DNA from: Penelope pileata
Taxonomy: Eukaryota > Chordata > Aves > Galliformes > Cracidae
Length of the DNA stretch: 64,000 nucleotides
Direction: 5' to 3'
Assembly: GCA_013396635.1 (NCBI GenBank)
Contig: WBMW01000009.1
Span: forward strand, 483,976-547,975
Part shown: positions 13,000 to 26,100 of the stretch, piece after piece
How the letters are laid out: each line of letters opens with the position of its first letter
Numbering within the stretch: the first letter of the stretch is position 1
Notes under the pieces: generated by a model
The model's input: the letters and a program-made list of their open reading frames with translations, nothing else
Told to the model about the DNA's origin: nothing
Database searches by the model: none
Position numbers and translations under genes: made by a program

Positions 13000-13096
13000 T
13001 GCAGATAGGGCACCGAGGGCAAGGTTTAGCACGGTGGTGGTGGGTGATGTTTGTGCTTGGTGATGCAAGAGGTCATATTTCCAACCGTAATGATTC
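13000..13096 (+). repeat. CR1 LINE 3' end fragment
   Basis: The stretch ends with TTCCAACCGTAATGATTCTA, a diverged form of the bird CR1 3' terminus (typically GGTC..TTCCAACCTAAATGATTCTATG). The preceding GGTGATG..GAGGTC context also fits. It is short and diverged, so the left edge is uncertain. It lies in the gap between the convergent NEU4 and TM4SF19 genes. Confidence 0.6.
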
Positions 13097-13217
13097 TATG
13101 AAATACATATTGAGGGGCACCACTCCCTCAGCCTGGGGCTGCCCCAAGCCATGGGGAGGCTCCTGGTACATGGTGCCACAGGCTCTCCTCCCATAGTCAC
13201 GTTTGTTTATATTCAGT

Positions 13218-13223
13218 TTTATT
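13218..13223 (-). terminator. TM4SF19: Candidate TM4SF19 polyadenylation signal
   Basis: AATAAA on the minus strand (TTTATT as written), about 670 bases beyond the TM4SF19 stop codon. It is a positional candidate only. It would leave under 450 bases between the two convergent transcripts. Confidence 0.3.
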
Positions 13224-13891
13224 ACTTCCTTTCAAGCCAATTCCTCTTATCCGTATTCTCTCTTCAGTCTCTCTTATCAGTCACTCTTCAGGCCTCTTAT
13301 CAGTCCTGGTTATTGGATAATCTGGCTTACAGCTCTTCCGAGCTACCATGGTCATTACCGACATCCTTTCAACCAGATCAGTTTGGCAACAAACATCCTC
13401 TGAGCACAGGCACCTTCATGCTGTCCCTTCCCACGATCCTTGCGTTGGGCAGAGACAAGGGACACTCCTCTGCAGGAGCCACTCCATCCTTCCCACAGCC
13501 CTCATCCCTCCAGCGTGCAGGAGGAGCCCAGTCTGCCAGCCCAGCCCGACATTCACTGTGTATGGAAGAGTAAGCGTGAATTTGGGGGGCTACACCCCAC
13601 CTCCAGCACCGACTCCTCCAGCACGGCTCCATCCACAGCCCCCAACAGCCCTTTGACCAAGCTGGGAGCCAGAGCCTGGCTCCTCAGAGCTCCTTCCCTG
13701 CCCCACCCTGAGCTGTCCCGTGCAGGAGACACCACCAACTCAAGGCTGATTAAAAAAATAAATTAGGCTTCTATTTCTTCTATGTACAAACATGGCTCAG
13801 GTGTGTCACATGAATGGAAGACGCAAGGTGAGGAGGAGCCACCTCTCCTCCTTGGTCCCGAGGCTGCAGCCAGGCCTGCACGGCATCGTGC

Positions 13892-15407
13892 TCAGGCCGG
13901 GTGCACGGGGTGGCCCTGCTTCTTCTCCTCACAGAAGCCGCAGAGGCAGCCAACGCAGCCATTGAGGATCTGGAGGAAGGCCAGCACCATCTCAATAGCA
14001 CTGACCAGCAGCAAGACGGAGAAGAGAGTGATGTGCCAGGTCACAATGCCCACTGGCTCCAGGCAGATGCCCCACGTGCTTGGCTTGTACAGGAAAGAGT
14101 CCACCAGTGACAGCTCCCTGTGCCATGGGAGGGAGAGGATGAGCCACACACGGCCTTCCTCCCCGCTGTCCTCCTTTCACTGCCCATGGCATGAGAGCCC
14201 CATACCTGCTGTCAGGCCCCTGGCTCGAGAAGGGGTAGCCCCAGCTAAGGTCAGGACTGGACTTGACACTGTAGCGGCAGACGGGGCCATTGGTCAGGCC
14301 CACCCCTGACAGGATGAAGCAGGCGATGGAGCCCAGGAAAGCCAGCTTGGAGAGGATGGCGGAGTGGAAGGCCTGTGGAGAGTAGGAGGCTTGGAGTTGG
14401 GCAGAAGCAGGCAGGAGGAACCCATGCTGGTGCCCTGTCCTCCAGGGAGCTGGGCAACATCTCAGCACAGGGCCATGGTTGAGGGCACATCATGCAAAGG
14501 CCTGCCATGAAACCACAGGACACCATGCAATGGTGTCACCATGGTGGCACCATGCAATGTCCCACCACATGACCAGTGGCACCATGCAATGTCCCACCAC
14601 AGGGCCACGGGAGAGGTGGCACCATGCAATGTCCCACCACATGACCACTGGCACAATGCAATTTCCCACCAGAGGGCTATGGGAGAGGAGGAACCACGCA
14701 ATGTCCCACCACATGACCAGTGGCACCATGCAATGTCTCACTACATGCCCATAAGAGAGGTGGCACCCTGAAGACATCCCACCATGGGGTCACCACACAA
14801 TGTCCCACCATGTGACCACAGGAGAGGGGACAAGCCATGTCCCACCACTGGGCAATTGTTGAGGGGACACCATGCAATGTCCTATCATAGGGGCACAGGT
14901 GAGGTGGCACCAAGCAACGTTCCAGACCAAGGGAGAGGGAGCACCGTACAGTACCCTACCACACACCCCCAGGAGAGGGGATGTCCCACCACATCCCACC
15001 CCACACCGCGTGGCACAACTCTGTCACCTCCACATTGCCTTACATCGCGACGGGTGGCACAGTCGGAGCAGCAGGCGCATCGCCACCCCACTGCCGTGAT
15101 GTGGGCCGCTGACAGTATCACCTGAGGGAAGGAGAAAGCAGCTCGTTGGGACAAAGGGGGCCACCCAAGCCCACCCTTCGTCCTCACGCGGTGCATGCTG
15201 AAGGAGGACGCTGTGTGAGACAGTACTCACCATGATGCCGCCTCCCCAGATGCCCGGCCCGATCTTGGCCTGGATGTTGATGTGTCCATCCAGCAGGTAC
15301 TGCCAGGCCCCGCCAGGGAAGAGCAGCAGGACGTTGGCCACCAGGGAGAGCACGCCCAGCACCAGCAGGCAGGGGCCCACGATGCGGCTGCACCTCCCCA
15401 CGCACAT
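13892..15407 (-). CDS. TM4SF19: Transmembrane 4 L6 family member 19
   Basis: Four-pass membrane protein of the L6 (TM4SF) family; the exact role in birds is not known to me. Coding exons in transcript order are 15407-15231, 15121-15044, 14372-14206 and 14117-13892. Phases 0, 0 and 2 match, giving 215 residues against about 209 in human. The start MCVGRCSR resembles the family start MC-G-C; an acceptor lies just upstream, so a 5' non-coding exon is expected. Hydrophobic segments are near residues 9-31, 50-70, 93-113 and 167-190. GPGIWGGGIM before segment 2, the GWR after it, and LEP..VTWHITLFSVLL before segment 4 favour TM4SF19 over TM4SF1, 4 or 5. Adjacency to UBXN7 in the same orientation, as in human 3q29, supports this. 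Intron 2 carries a minisatellite. Confidence 0.85.
14517..15000. repeat. Minisatellite in TM4SF19 intron 2
   Basis: About a dozen diverged copies of a core close to CACCATGCAATGTCCCACCA, spaced about 30-45 bases apart. The best copies are near 14548, 14580, 14620, 14694 and 14724. Copies further right decay (CACCAAGCAACGTTCC near 14908, CACCGTACAGTACCC near 14941). Inter-core spacers alternate between ACATGACCAGTGG and AGGGCCACGGGAGAGGTGG types, so there is a higher-order unit. The array fills most of the 671-base intron between exons 3 and 2 of TM4SF19. Confidence 0.85.
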
Positions 15408-18400
15408 GGCCTGCCTGCACGGGACAGCGAGGAGGAGGAGGAGAGGATGAGGCTTTATGCAAAGATTGATAAAAGAAAAAGGAGATTGTGGGGAAGACAG
15501 CATATAATTACATTTGATATTAATACCAATCAATACCAGCAGCCCTGGGCAAGAAGCTCAGCTCCACTGCCATTTTGTCAAGTTCTCAGTGCACCTGGCT
15601 GGCTCCAGGTGACACCTGGTCTAAACCCTGCCCTCCCTCCTCTGCACCCCCAACATGAGGATGTCCTGTTTTGGGTCCCTGCACTGAGCCTCAGAGTTAA
15701 CCCCACAAGCAGGTTTGTTTCCCAGAACTTCAGGCAGAGAGGTAAGGGGAAAAGCCAGGTTTCTTCCACCTTGCATACATGGCATTAGCTTTTGCCTCGG
15801 ATCTCCCTGTTTTTATGCATTCTCCTTTCCCGGTGGCTTGCAACCTATTTTGCATAAATTCCATGAGCCCAGTCACTTCTCTAGTTTATTTCAGGCTTGC
15901 TCCGGCTTTGCAGAAGCAACGCCCATGGGGCCTCGTGTGGTTATTTCCACAGGAAGAGCTGTGTCAGCCCCACTCGAACAGAGCTGCAAGCCCCGAGGGG
16001 ATAGCACTGCTGCTGCCAGCCGGGAGCTCCAGGGCAGACCACTAGCTCTGCTGCTGATACAGCCAAAGCAGCTTTACCTCCTTCCCACCTTTATAATGAA
16101 CCCAGGACTCTTGCCCTTGCTGTTGTTACCCGAGAGCCAGGAGAGTCCAGCACTGGAGTCCCACCACCTTGCTTTGGGCCTTCCAGAGGAGCCCTTCCTT
16201 CCTTGGAGCTCACTGGGGCTCACTGGGTGGGCTGCTCCCACCTGGCATCTCCCCTTGGCCACACTCAGGACTTCTCCTTCCTTTCCACTGCTGCCCTCTC
16301 CCCAGGGAAGCCCCTTCCCTTGCTCAGCACAGAAAGGACCGGCCAAGTCCACAGTGTAAAGCAAAGAGATTCAAGCAGAGCCTGGGGAAGCCATCCTGCT
16401 TCCCTCCTGCCTTACCTGGGAGCAAAGCTGGGAGATGTCAGCTGCGGGGAGCCAGCAGCACCCCCTGGAAGGAGCCCTGTCCTGGAAGAATGCTGAGAGG
16501 CATCTCCCATGGGTGCTATTTATGATATCCCAGCGTGACTTCCACCCTGAGGTCCACCCACCGCATCAGTCATGCCCCATTCCTCCGCCACACGACCAGC
16601 GGCTCGAGAGGAAGGATGACTCTACCCTCTGCAGGGGCAGCCCCCGCTGGCAGCACAGCTGGTTTCCTTCCCTAAGAAAACCATCTCTTGGGGGAAGCAG
16701 AGCCAGAAAGAAAATGCGAACAGAAGGAGCAATGCAGTCCTCCTCACAGGGAGAGAACCTCCAGCCATGCAATCTGCAAGAAAATAGATCCATCTGCCTC
16801 CTCAATGCCCTGTTCCAGTGGCCAAGGAGCTGACACGAGTCCGGCACGGAGAGGAAAACTGCACACAGCCTTCAGCTGGTGAAGGAACCTCACCAGTGTA
16901 GGGAGCCCCAAGGGCCTGGCTGTGCCATCTCAGCCCGCACCGCACAGCTGTGGTGGATGTGCAATACAGCAGTGCCTTGCTGCGTGTGGGGATTCATTTT
17001 GAAGCAAGATGGTGGTGACTGATCCTTCGTCATGCTGATGGGGTGTGTCAGAGGCTGCCACAGACGTGGCTGTAGCTCACGAAGGATTTCAGAGCAGAAG
17101 ATGACTCTGTCGGGATCAGTTTTGCCAGGACATCACCAACATCCTACAGGCATGGTGTTCCTCATGTTCTTTTCAGAAACTTCATTCTCCAGCTGCATCT
17201 CCAGCTCAGCTGCCTCCTGAGGAGCAAGGGAGGGCTTCCTGCAGCTGAGCCTCACAGCATGGCCCATGGAGAGGGGATTGCCATGCTGTCACTTTAATGA
17301 AAGATTTGAAATGAATAAATATTCTCACAGTTCATCTGGTTCCCAGCTCCTGCCTATTGCTTTCTTGTAGTTGGCCCAACTCTTCCTCCAGGTGCTGAGC
17401 AAATCCCATCACGTATACATATCAAATTTTGGTGATAGCATTTAGATAGAAAGGTTATTTCTGGATATTGTAATCATTGCAAGAGAGCAACATTTAAAAG
17501 TGCCACAGGTACAGTCCTGCTCCAATACATTATACACAGTGTACACCCACCTTGCTCTACCTAGGGTCATGTGTGCAAACAGCGTCGGCCAACATGTTTC
17601 AAAATGGCTTTTTCTGTTTTCAAATCAATGAGGACAGGGATGTTGAGAATGCCTTAACACTGTGCCACTGGAGAAACAGAAAACGGAGCTGGAGACCTCA
17701 AGTTCCACATGGAAAAAATGAACAGGCGCTGCTGGGTTGTATCAGCCAGTTCTGTTTCCGTGAAGAATGAAGAACAGTCAGGGAGGGGAAGGTTGTCTGA
17801 GTAATGCAGTAGCTCCTCTGAGAGGAAAATCAGAGTTTTCACCAGCAGTTAAAACCCCATTTTTCTCTCATTTTAGACAAGTTGGTCTTCAAAAGGCAGG
17901 CAGCAGTAAAGAGAAAGAGTTCTCATGTAGGATACCCAACATCAGAGAATAACCCAATTTCTCCTTTCTCTACTTTTTGCGTTGACTGAGAGGAAGCATT
18001 TTTCACTCTGCTGGAAGAAAATGTGTTGCAATCTCACCTCATGCCCTTCTGTACGTCACGGCCGTGAGCTTCCCACATTGCCAAATACATGATCCAGTCA
18101 ATCACATCCCACAGACACCCAGAGTGAGACATCAGGCATGGCAATCTTTATCCCACGAGCATTAGTTTCCCCTTGCACCCACTGCAACTCAATTTTCTAA
18201 TAATAATGAGTAAAAGCTAATTTTAGTTCCACGTGGAATGGAGCAGCCCCCAAGCACTGTGAGCTCCCTCCCTAGGATGAGGACATAATTATGAAAGCAT
18301 CAGCACAGCGATTACAGTCAGCTTACTGCCAAGTCACCCAACCACCATGCTGCCAAGCGCGGTCCCACGCAAAGCGATTCTGTCCTCTGACAGCAGATCA

Positions 18401-18741
18401 CAGCTGCAAGGACACTGAGCAACTTCTATCCGAGCCATTCAGGTTGCTTTATCCCATCACATATTGGACTGTCCCTCTGCAGTCCATGGCTCAGACATCA
18501 CATTCGGCAACGGCTCTTCCTGAACTGTGAGGTCTTGAGCTTTTTCTAACAGTGCCCACTCTCTCTTAACCATGCTCTTCTGCTCTTCACTTCCCCAAAC
18601 TACATCGGAGCTGTGGAAATCACAAGGCAGGTTCAGCTTCAACAGGGGTTTGGCCTGAATGAGAACCAAGGAGGCCAAGTTGAGTTTGAATGGAGGAGAT
18701 CAGATCACCAAAGCAGACTCTGCCTCAGTCATATCTAAAGT

Positions 18742-19080
18742 CACAGAATCTCAGAATCGTAGGGGTTGGAAGGGACCTCTGGAGATCCTCCAGTCCAGCC
18801 CCCTGCTAAAGCAGTTCCCTACAGTAGGAAAGCATCCAGGTGGGAACTAAGTATCTCCAGAGACTCCACAACCTCTCTGAAGAGCCTATTCCAGCACTGT
18901 GTCACTCTCAGAGTAAAGAAGTTCTTCCTTGTGTTCATACGGAACTTCCTGTGTTCCAGTTTGTGCCCACTAGCCCTTGCTCTGCTGACTGTGACTCAGT
19001 ATCTCTCCCACTCCTCTCGGTAGCATCCATAACATTTTCACCTCTTGCTAACATCCATAACTTTGTTTCCCGCCACTAAG
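18742..19080 (-). repeat. CR1 LINE fragment
   Basis: Reads as the reverse complement of the CR1 3' region. It begins CACAGAATCTCAGAATCGTA, continues GGTTGGAAGGGACCTCTGGA and then CTCCACAACCTCTCTGAAGA. It proceeds through GTAAAGAAGTTCTTCC and on to TTTGTGCCCACTAGCCC. The element is 5'-truncated, as most CR1 copies are. It lies beyond the UBXN7 3' end. Confidence 0.9.
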
Positions 19081-19650
19081 ACCTCACCCAGGTGCGGGCA
19101 TACTCTCTGCCCAAGACACAACCCATTCTGAGTCTGGGGTTAGAATTAGACTGAAGAAATACCAAGGCGCTGCACCTGGATAACGTGGCACTTGCTTTAA
19201 CTTTCTCACGAATTTCAGAAAATTACACTACTTCAGACGAGATAAACCAATCCAGTTAAAAGTTGAAAGGCATCTGCTGAAAGGAAAAATACATGAAAAG
19301 TGAGATACCTTATAAGTCTATCCTGCAGCTCCCTGACTGTGATGAAAAAGTATTTCCAACTCCATCAGAATGGAAAATGTTTTCCTAAGCTGGATGAACA
19401 GATCAGGTTGTTTTCCAGCCTTGAGAGGTGCACGAGGAAGCCTTCCTCACTGAAACTGGAGCTGGCTCTCTCTTCAACATAGCGAGGAGAGGTGCACATG
19501 CTGCAAACAGAAGACCAAGTCACTTCCAAGTTTGCCCCGGCGAGCTGGCTAGCACAACAGCTTCCTCCCAGCCTCCTTTGGATGTCATTTTCCCCCAGAG
19601 GGCACCCTCAGATCTTGGAACTCCCCCAAAGAAAGCTTTGGGTTTGGGAA

Positions 19651-19696
19651 TGCCAAGCTAAGCACATTTCTACTGCCAAGCTAAGCACATTTCCAC
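19651..19696. repeat. Direct tandem duplication of 23 bases
   Basis: Two adjacent copies starting TGCCAAGCTAAGCACATTTC, differing at a single base near the end. No function is apparent. Confidence 0.85.
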
Positions 19697-20169
19697 TTCT
19701 CTCCTGTGCATGCTGGAGATGAGTCACGGTGAACACTGGTTTAAGGCTTTAGCATTACAGTTGACAGTTACCCTATTCCACAACTTTTTGGAGTACAAAC
19801 AGGTTAAAGTTGGGGCAACAGCTGAAATTATTGTTTCACTGGAGGTATACCTACACTCAGGAATGTGAAGATGACCCACAATCAGTGTCTTCGGCATATC
19901 TTGTCCCACTGTATCAGCCAAGTACTTGTCCAGAAGGACTCTGTTCACTGGCACTGCACGTGAGGATGTTCTGAAACGAAGCCCCAAGACACCTGCAGAA
20001 CCTGACAATTTTACCAAGAAGTCAGATGCATACAAACAGGAAACTCAGCTTTGTTTTCTTTCCTTCTACCCCACAAACTTAAGGAAAAGCTCAAAACCTC
20101 TCCATATAATGCAGGGACAGACTCTTGTTAGAAATCGAACAAAAAACTCAAGAAATGAAGAAAGCTACT

Positions 20170-23100
20170 GAAAACAGTTTGTTTTATTTCCAGGATCAAA
20201 TATTACAATAGGACATTTACATATATTTATAAAAAAATGCAGCAGTTGTGTATATAGATCAGAGGTTTCCTTGAGTTTGGTCCCTCCCAGCACAGTGAGC
20301 TGAAATCATCCAAATTTGGTTCCCTCCCTCCTCCAGCATGAAGTTGCATCATTGAAGGAAAAAGTGACTACTGCGAAAACTGGCAGGCAAAGCCCAGATT
20401 TTGAAACTCTAAGTTCACCCACTGGAGGACACAGCCTCACTTAGAAAATCATCAGTCCTATAGTCAGGTGCCTCTGATTAGACACCACACCTCTGAGGCG
20501 AGTTTTACCCAGATTTGTTTCATTTAAAGCTGTTCTATAAAATAGCACCTCGTCCCCCTGCTCCATGTACTTTTCCTAGCTATCCCAAACCGTAAAATCT
20601 CAGCACCATTTAACAGGCAGTTACAAAATTACTGTTTTGTACTGCAGACACTCACAGTAATTAGACAGTGACCAAACTTCTGCAATTACTCATAACATAC
20701 CGATGCCAAACAGAAGATAGAACCGAGGCATCCTGAGGCACTGATGTTAAGTGCCACGTTCTCTGATTAAAAACACGTGTGTGAGTGTATATATACACGT
20801 ATATACATATGGCTATACTTACGGGGAGTGGACAGACACTAAGCACCTCACAGGCAAGAGGAGGCCATCGTGCAGCACAGCATGGAAAGGAAATCCATTA
20901 ACCTTCAGGCTCAGGAGCAGGCAGCAGGATGTAGTTGCATACAGCAAGATCTTGCTCTGAGACAACCCTTGGGAGGCTGTCTTCGTAAAATGAAAGGGTA
21001 CAGCTTGCGCAGACCTCAACAACCATCACCAAAATGTTTTTAAGATCGACTCCAAACGCAGCCAAGGGAATTTCCAACTACGCAGACAGCCAATGCAGAG
21101 CTCATGATGAGAGTTTTGCCTTGCCTTTAGGACAACAGCTTATTCCATTTGTAGGAAATCATTTGTTAAAAAACAGCTGGACAAGGCATACCCAATTTGC
21201 ACAAGAGACTTTGCTCTTCACCTAAATTTCAGCTCCCCCTCCTCTCCTTGGCATACAGGGCTATAATTTATCAGTAACTTGATCAAAAAGGGATTAAACG
21301 AGAATAAAGCTGTGACACTTAGTGAAACCTTACAAGAAAGAAAAAACGCAGTAACAACTTGTTACCTCAAGACCCTTAAATGACACACATCCTCCCACCT
21401 GCACGGACTTTCCCACACAAGGCCAGATAACGGAGACCTGCGTGGTTTAGATAAACAAACATTTTATGTGTTCACTGTTCAGCACCCGTCAAAATGCAGC
21501 CAAAGTGATGTTTCATTGTCCCTTCCTGTCCCAAAAAGAAGATGGCTTTGAGTTGAGCCCTTGTTGCTCTTGAGTTCCTGCAAACCAACCCAATGCTCCA
21601 GCCCTCAGCCAAGAACAAACTCGGAAAGCCAAGACAGAGCATCCCAGCTAGCAGCCAAGGAGCCTGTTCTCAGAATCAGCCATAACTCACTGCCTGCATG
21701 AGCTGCAAGCGATGCGTCGTGCCCTCTGCAACAGGGCAGCCGTGGTCACAGAACTCCTGCACGGAGATGAGACCTTTTCCTCAAAGAACTAGAAAGGAAA
21801 GCCATCATTGTCAAAATCAACTTCTCCATTAGCAAGAGCTCAAGTGTACTTCAAGCAAGTTTTCAATAGTCAGAAGGTGTCAAACAGCAAAGCACACAAC
21901 TACGTGGAAGTTTCCTGAAAAGTCCATTTGAGAACCCTTCAGCAGCGAGGTTTATTCATTAAGTGCTAAAACCAGCTGCTGGTTTCTGATGGTAGCACGT
22001 GTACAAACCACAGCACCAGTAAAAGTGGAAGCTGGTATGACCTGGTGCAGATGAGTCTGTACACTGACATTAACTTAATTAATTAGTTAATTTAGTGGCC
22101 TTTAACAAGGATCTCTATGAAGCCAGTGGAACGCATGAAAGACAAGCTGCTTGCAGCAATGAACAAGGGACAGGCGTTGCAGAGGAGAGCTGTTATTCTC
22201 CTGTAACAGCAGCACTGCAGATCTGGTGAGCTCTGGAAAGCATGCTGGTGCAATAATCAAAATGACCATTTACGTCTACGCATGAAAATTGGTATCTTTT
22301 GATACCTTTTTGTAGACAGCTCTATTTTACAAAGCTGTTACATACACAACGACGCATTCTTTCAATATTGAAGTTGTCAACCTATCTGATTTTATCAGGA
22401 AGGGTGACGTTGTTCAGTCCATAAATGTCAGAAATGTAAAGTCACAGACCTTAATTCAAAGCATAATGAAAACACAAGCACACCCAGCAACCTGATACGC
22501 AGCCTTCAGCTGCCCTTTTTCTGCCAGGAGGGAAAACAGCAGGGTTGAAGCTGGTCAGTCAGCCTGACCGAGGGCAGGTACCATCAGCAAGAGCCAAAAC
22601 CCTTCCCTGGGCCTTTGGAGGTCGGTGAGTGGGAAGCCAACAATAAACGTGCTGACAGCACCTGGCACAGAACGCCAGCACTCAGCTTTACCTTCTGCTT
22701 CTGAATACTGATCGCAACCGTGGCAATAAGCTGCAGTTACACATTATATATCAATGAAAAACAAGTTAGATGAAGAGCACACCAAAGATTTCACTGCAAG
22801 CAGCAAGAAGCAACAGCTTGAAGCACACCAGTTCTGTTTATCTCCCTATCCACAAAGCCTTCCACCACTTAAGTGCACCTCTCTGCTCATGGCAGTCCTT
22901 TCAACACATGCAAACTGTGGCCAAACTACACCCAGAGGAAACCACAAACCACAGCCTTTGAAGGATGTTTTTCTTTGTCCTTCAACTTATTTTGCAATTA
23001 GGGATCTAAAGCGCTTTTTCCAGCCTTGTCAAAAGCAATCTGAACTTCAAATGAAACATTCAGAAGAACCATGACCAAGGCTCTTTTTCAATTGAACTCA

Positions 23101-26100
23101 GGTTGGCTTACACCTTCCACTTACAAGCTGTAGCATGCTTAGCTTGGTTAATGTGTTCAGCCACATTCCTCAGGCCAGCAAAACATGTTCCTCCAAACTC
23201 CAAAGGGCTTCAAATGAAAATCTGAGGAGCTGTATCCTGGCTGGTGCTGTTTCTCCACAGCTTTCACCAGCAGAGAACAGCTGGCTGATGCGTGCTGTGG
23301 TGCTGCTTTTTCTGGGGGGGGAAGAAGGGAGAAAGAGGGGAGAGGAATGAAGGGAGAGAAGAGCCACAAGCAGGGACACTTATCCCTTCAAGAGAATGTT
23401 TGCCTCGGCCTCCTGCTCACAGATCAAAGTAAGAGAAAGCTGGAACAGACCACAGCATACCAGAGAAACAAAAAGAACAACAAATTAGCTCATTACTTCT
23501 TGGAACAGAACAAACCACTAGGAACTGTCAAAAAATAATTCTAACTCCATCTCTGAAATGGAAGAATACCATTTTCAATGTAGACTTTTTTCCCTCCCCC
23601 ACATTCGATCCCTATTCAGCTGTGAAAGGATTGCTGTTTGTTAAGAAAAAGTCAAGAAATAGAAAGTCGAGAAAAGAAACAAAAAACTCTCAGTATCACT
23701 ACACCAGCAGGCAAAACCATTTACCATGCTTGAGAAGCACATTTCCTGATGGTTTAGGAAAAAAACCTTGCCACAGCCAAGTGCAATTTTTGCTTTCTGC
23801 TGCAAGAGGTGACGGAGTTGCCCTTGGTGTAGCAAAAGCAATGAGAAGCTAACCCAGAACTCCCTGTTTTGGTTTCGACAGCAAAATGCTACAGCTAAGC
23901 ACAGACTAAAGCAAGCAGCTGTCAGCTCCACAGCTGCTAGCTGTGAAAAAGGGGATCAGAAAGAAAGGCTCATAGTATGGGGCCACACTGGTTTCCAGCA
24001 GCACAACTGAAGCTCGCACTCTTGCCTGCAATGCAGTTTCTGCTCTTCCCTACTGCTCATGCAGCTGTTAGATATTTTTTATGTCTAATTGCTGAAGTCC
24101 CAGCTGAGCCCCATGTACATTAGTACAACTGGGGAGAAAGGGAAAAAGAGATGCTACCAATAAAACAGACACAGGATTGAAAAGTCAGAGTCCATTCTGC
24201 ATGCTTAGCTTCACCGCTAGAAAAGCTGATGTGGAACAGTGTGCTCAGAGCACATACAAACCCCAGACTGTCCAACACCAAGACCCAGCTAGCCAGCCAC
24301 AGCTCACGAGGGACATCAGTGCAAGCACAAAGGCTCCCTGGCACATATAAGCAGGCAGCAGCAGGAAAGCAAAGTCAAACTCCCAGGCCAGCATGCCTGA
24401 GCGACAAGTAAGGACCGTGCACACGTGGGGTACTGCATCCTGCTGGCAGCCCACCTTCATTTCCTTGCAGCTAACCACTGAAGAAGAGGTAGTGAGTTTC
24501 AAGGTAACAAGCATCAGAGTAAGATATTTCAACTAGAGAGCTCAAGGAAAAGCATCAGACTTACACAGAAAGGGCTTCCTTCTGTCCTACTCTCTTCCCA
24601 TACTCAAGTGTGAGGCATTAACTTGGATATTCTAGAAGCACTATGGATATCTTTCAGTCTAGAAGTGCTGCTGTTGCTTCAGAGGCCCAACACTCTTCTG
24701 CTGGCCTTGCAATTCACCTTTTAATACTGCGCAGCAGCCTCTGTGAAAGGAGCTCTTTACAAACCAAAAACGACATCTGATGTCACATCACTCACTGACC
24801 AGGAAACTGCTATCGGATTTTGCTTTCATTATATTGTACCTTGCAGTAGAAAGCAAAAGCGTTCAAGTAGAAAGAAAATCAATTTATACAACCGTATGAC
24901 TGTATCATGGAGAATGCAAGACATTGTCTATGACTTCCTCTATTTAAAGACTCCAAAGTATGCGGATTAGTATGAAATTAAAGTCAAAAATATCTTGAAA
25001 AGTTTCACGCTACAGAGAATTTCTGACCACGGAAGTCTTTCTTCTAACACGTATACTCACCTGCCAGTTACAGCAACTGTGACAGCTACAGCAGGTCTCA
25101 TAAGCCTTTTTTCCTCACTGATGAAGGATGCTAATCTGGGTTCTTAATTGTAAATAAACACAGAGCATGCATTGTGCAAATGGCAGTGTTAATTGACCTT
25201 TGTCTCGCTGTAATCTATACCGTAACAACAACTGACTAAGAGCTCAATGTCTAAGTGAGACACTGGGAAAACAAGACACTCAGTGTACACACAGTGTACA
25301 CACACAGGATGTGCCTGCATGACTTCTGACGTCAGTTATCGTAGCTGAAATGAAAACATAAATAAAGGAGTAGCTTTCAATACAGCTTTCCAAATTTAGT
25401 GGTAAATGACAGCAGTTTAACATGAAAATAGAATAAAAAGCAGCCTGGAGCGTTCAAGTCACCAGGCTCTGAAGTCTTTTATAAAGCACTAATTCCTTCT
25501 GCAGTCTTGACAAGGCTGTTTATGGTTTAAGTTAATCACAGGAGCCCTGCCTAGGACCTGCCGCCCTGCCTAATCACAGTCTGTGCTCTAAAACCGCTGA
25601 AAAATTAGTCACTCCTGGCGGGAAAGTGACACAGAGGGAGGGAAAAAAAAAAAAAAAACAACTACCTGTCAAGTTTACAAAACGTTTTCCACAGTTCAAG
25701 GTCTTTACAGAATCCTGTCACCTTCTGTCATTGGTTGCAAAATCCTGAGAGCAAGTAAAAAGGGGGCTTCGGGGGGAGGGCAACTGGAATTCCTCCCTAC
25801 TTGCAGGGAGGAGTTGGTACTGCTGCAACAGCGGACACAGCTTTCCACCTGTGTCTTTTCTGATTTTGTTTTCAGAGAGGGGGGAAGTCTTGCTTTTTTT
25901 AAAAAGCAACAGCAGAACTGTGTCCACTGGCAGCATTTAAAGGATAAAGAAAACATGCATGCAACCTCGAAGCCGATAAATTAGGTGGAGGCAGAGTAAC
26001 TCACCACAGCTCACCTTCCCAAAGTAAGTTTTAGCAGAGTGCTAGATAAGTGAACCCTTAAAGAAGGCTGCAAGGTTAATGGAGACCTTTCACATAGAGG

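Larger units (their letters stand above)
15417..20160. other. Region between TM4SF19 and the UBXN7 3' end
   Basis: Holds the 5' flank of TM4SF19 on the left and the sequence beyond the UBXN7 poly(A) site on the right. Composition shifts from GC-rich to AT-rich near 17 kb. One clear CR1 fragment (18.74-19.08 kb) and a small tandem duplication (19.65 kb) are present. No coding exon with conserved content was recognised. The untranslated first exon of TM4SF19, implied by the acceptor before 15407, should lie here but was not found. Confidence 0.4.

Noticed and set aside
22070..22090. Near-palindrome TTAACTTAATTAATTAGTTAA
   Set aside because: Imperfect and AT-only in an AT-rich region, so expected by chance at this composition.
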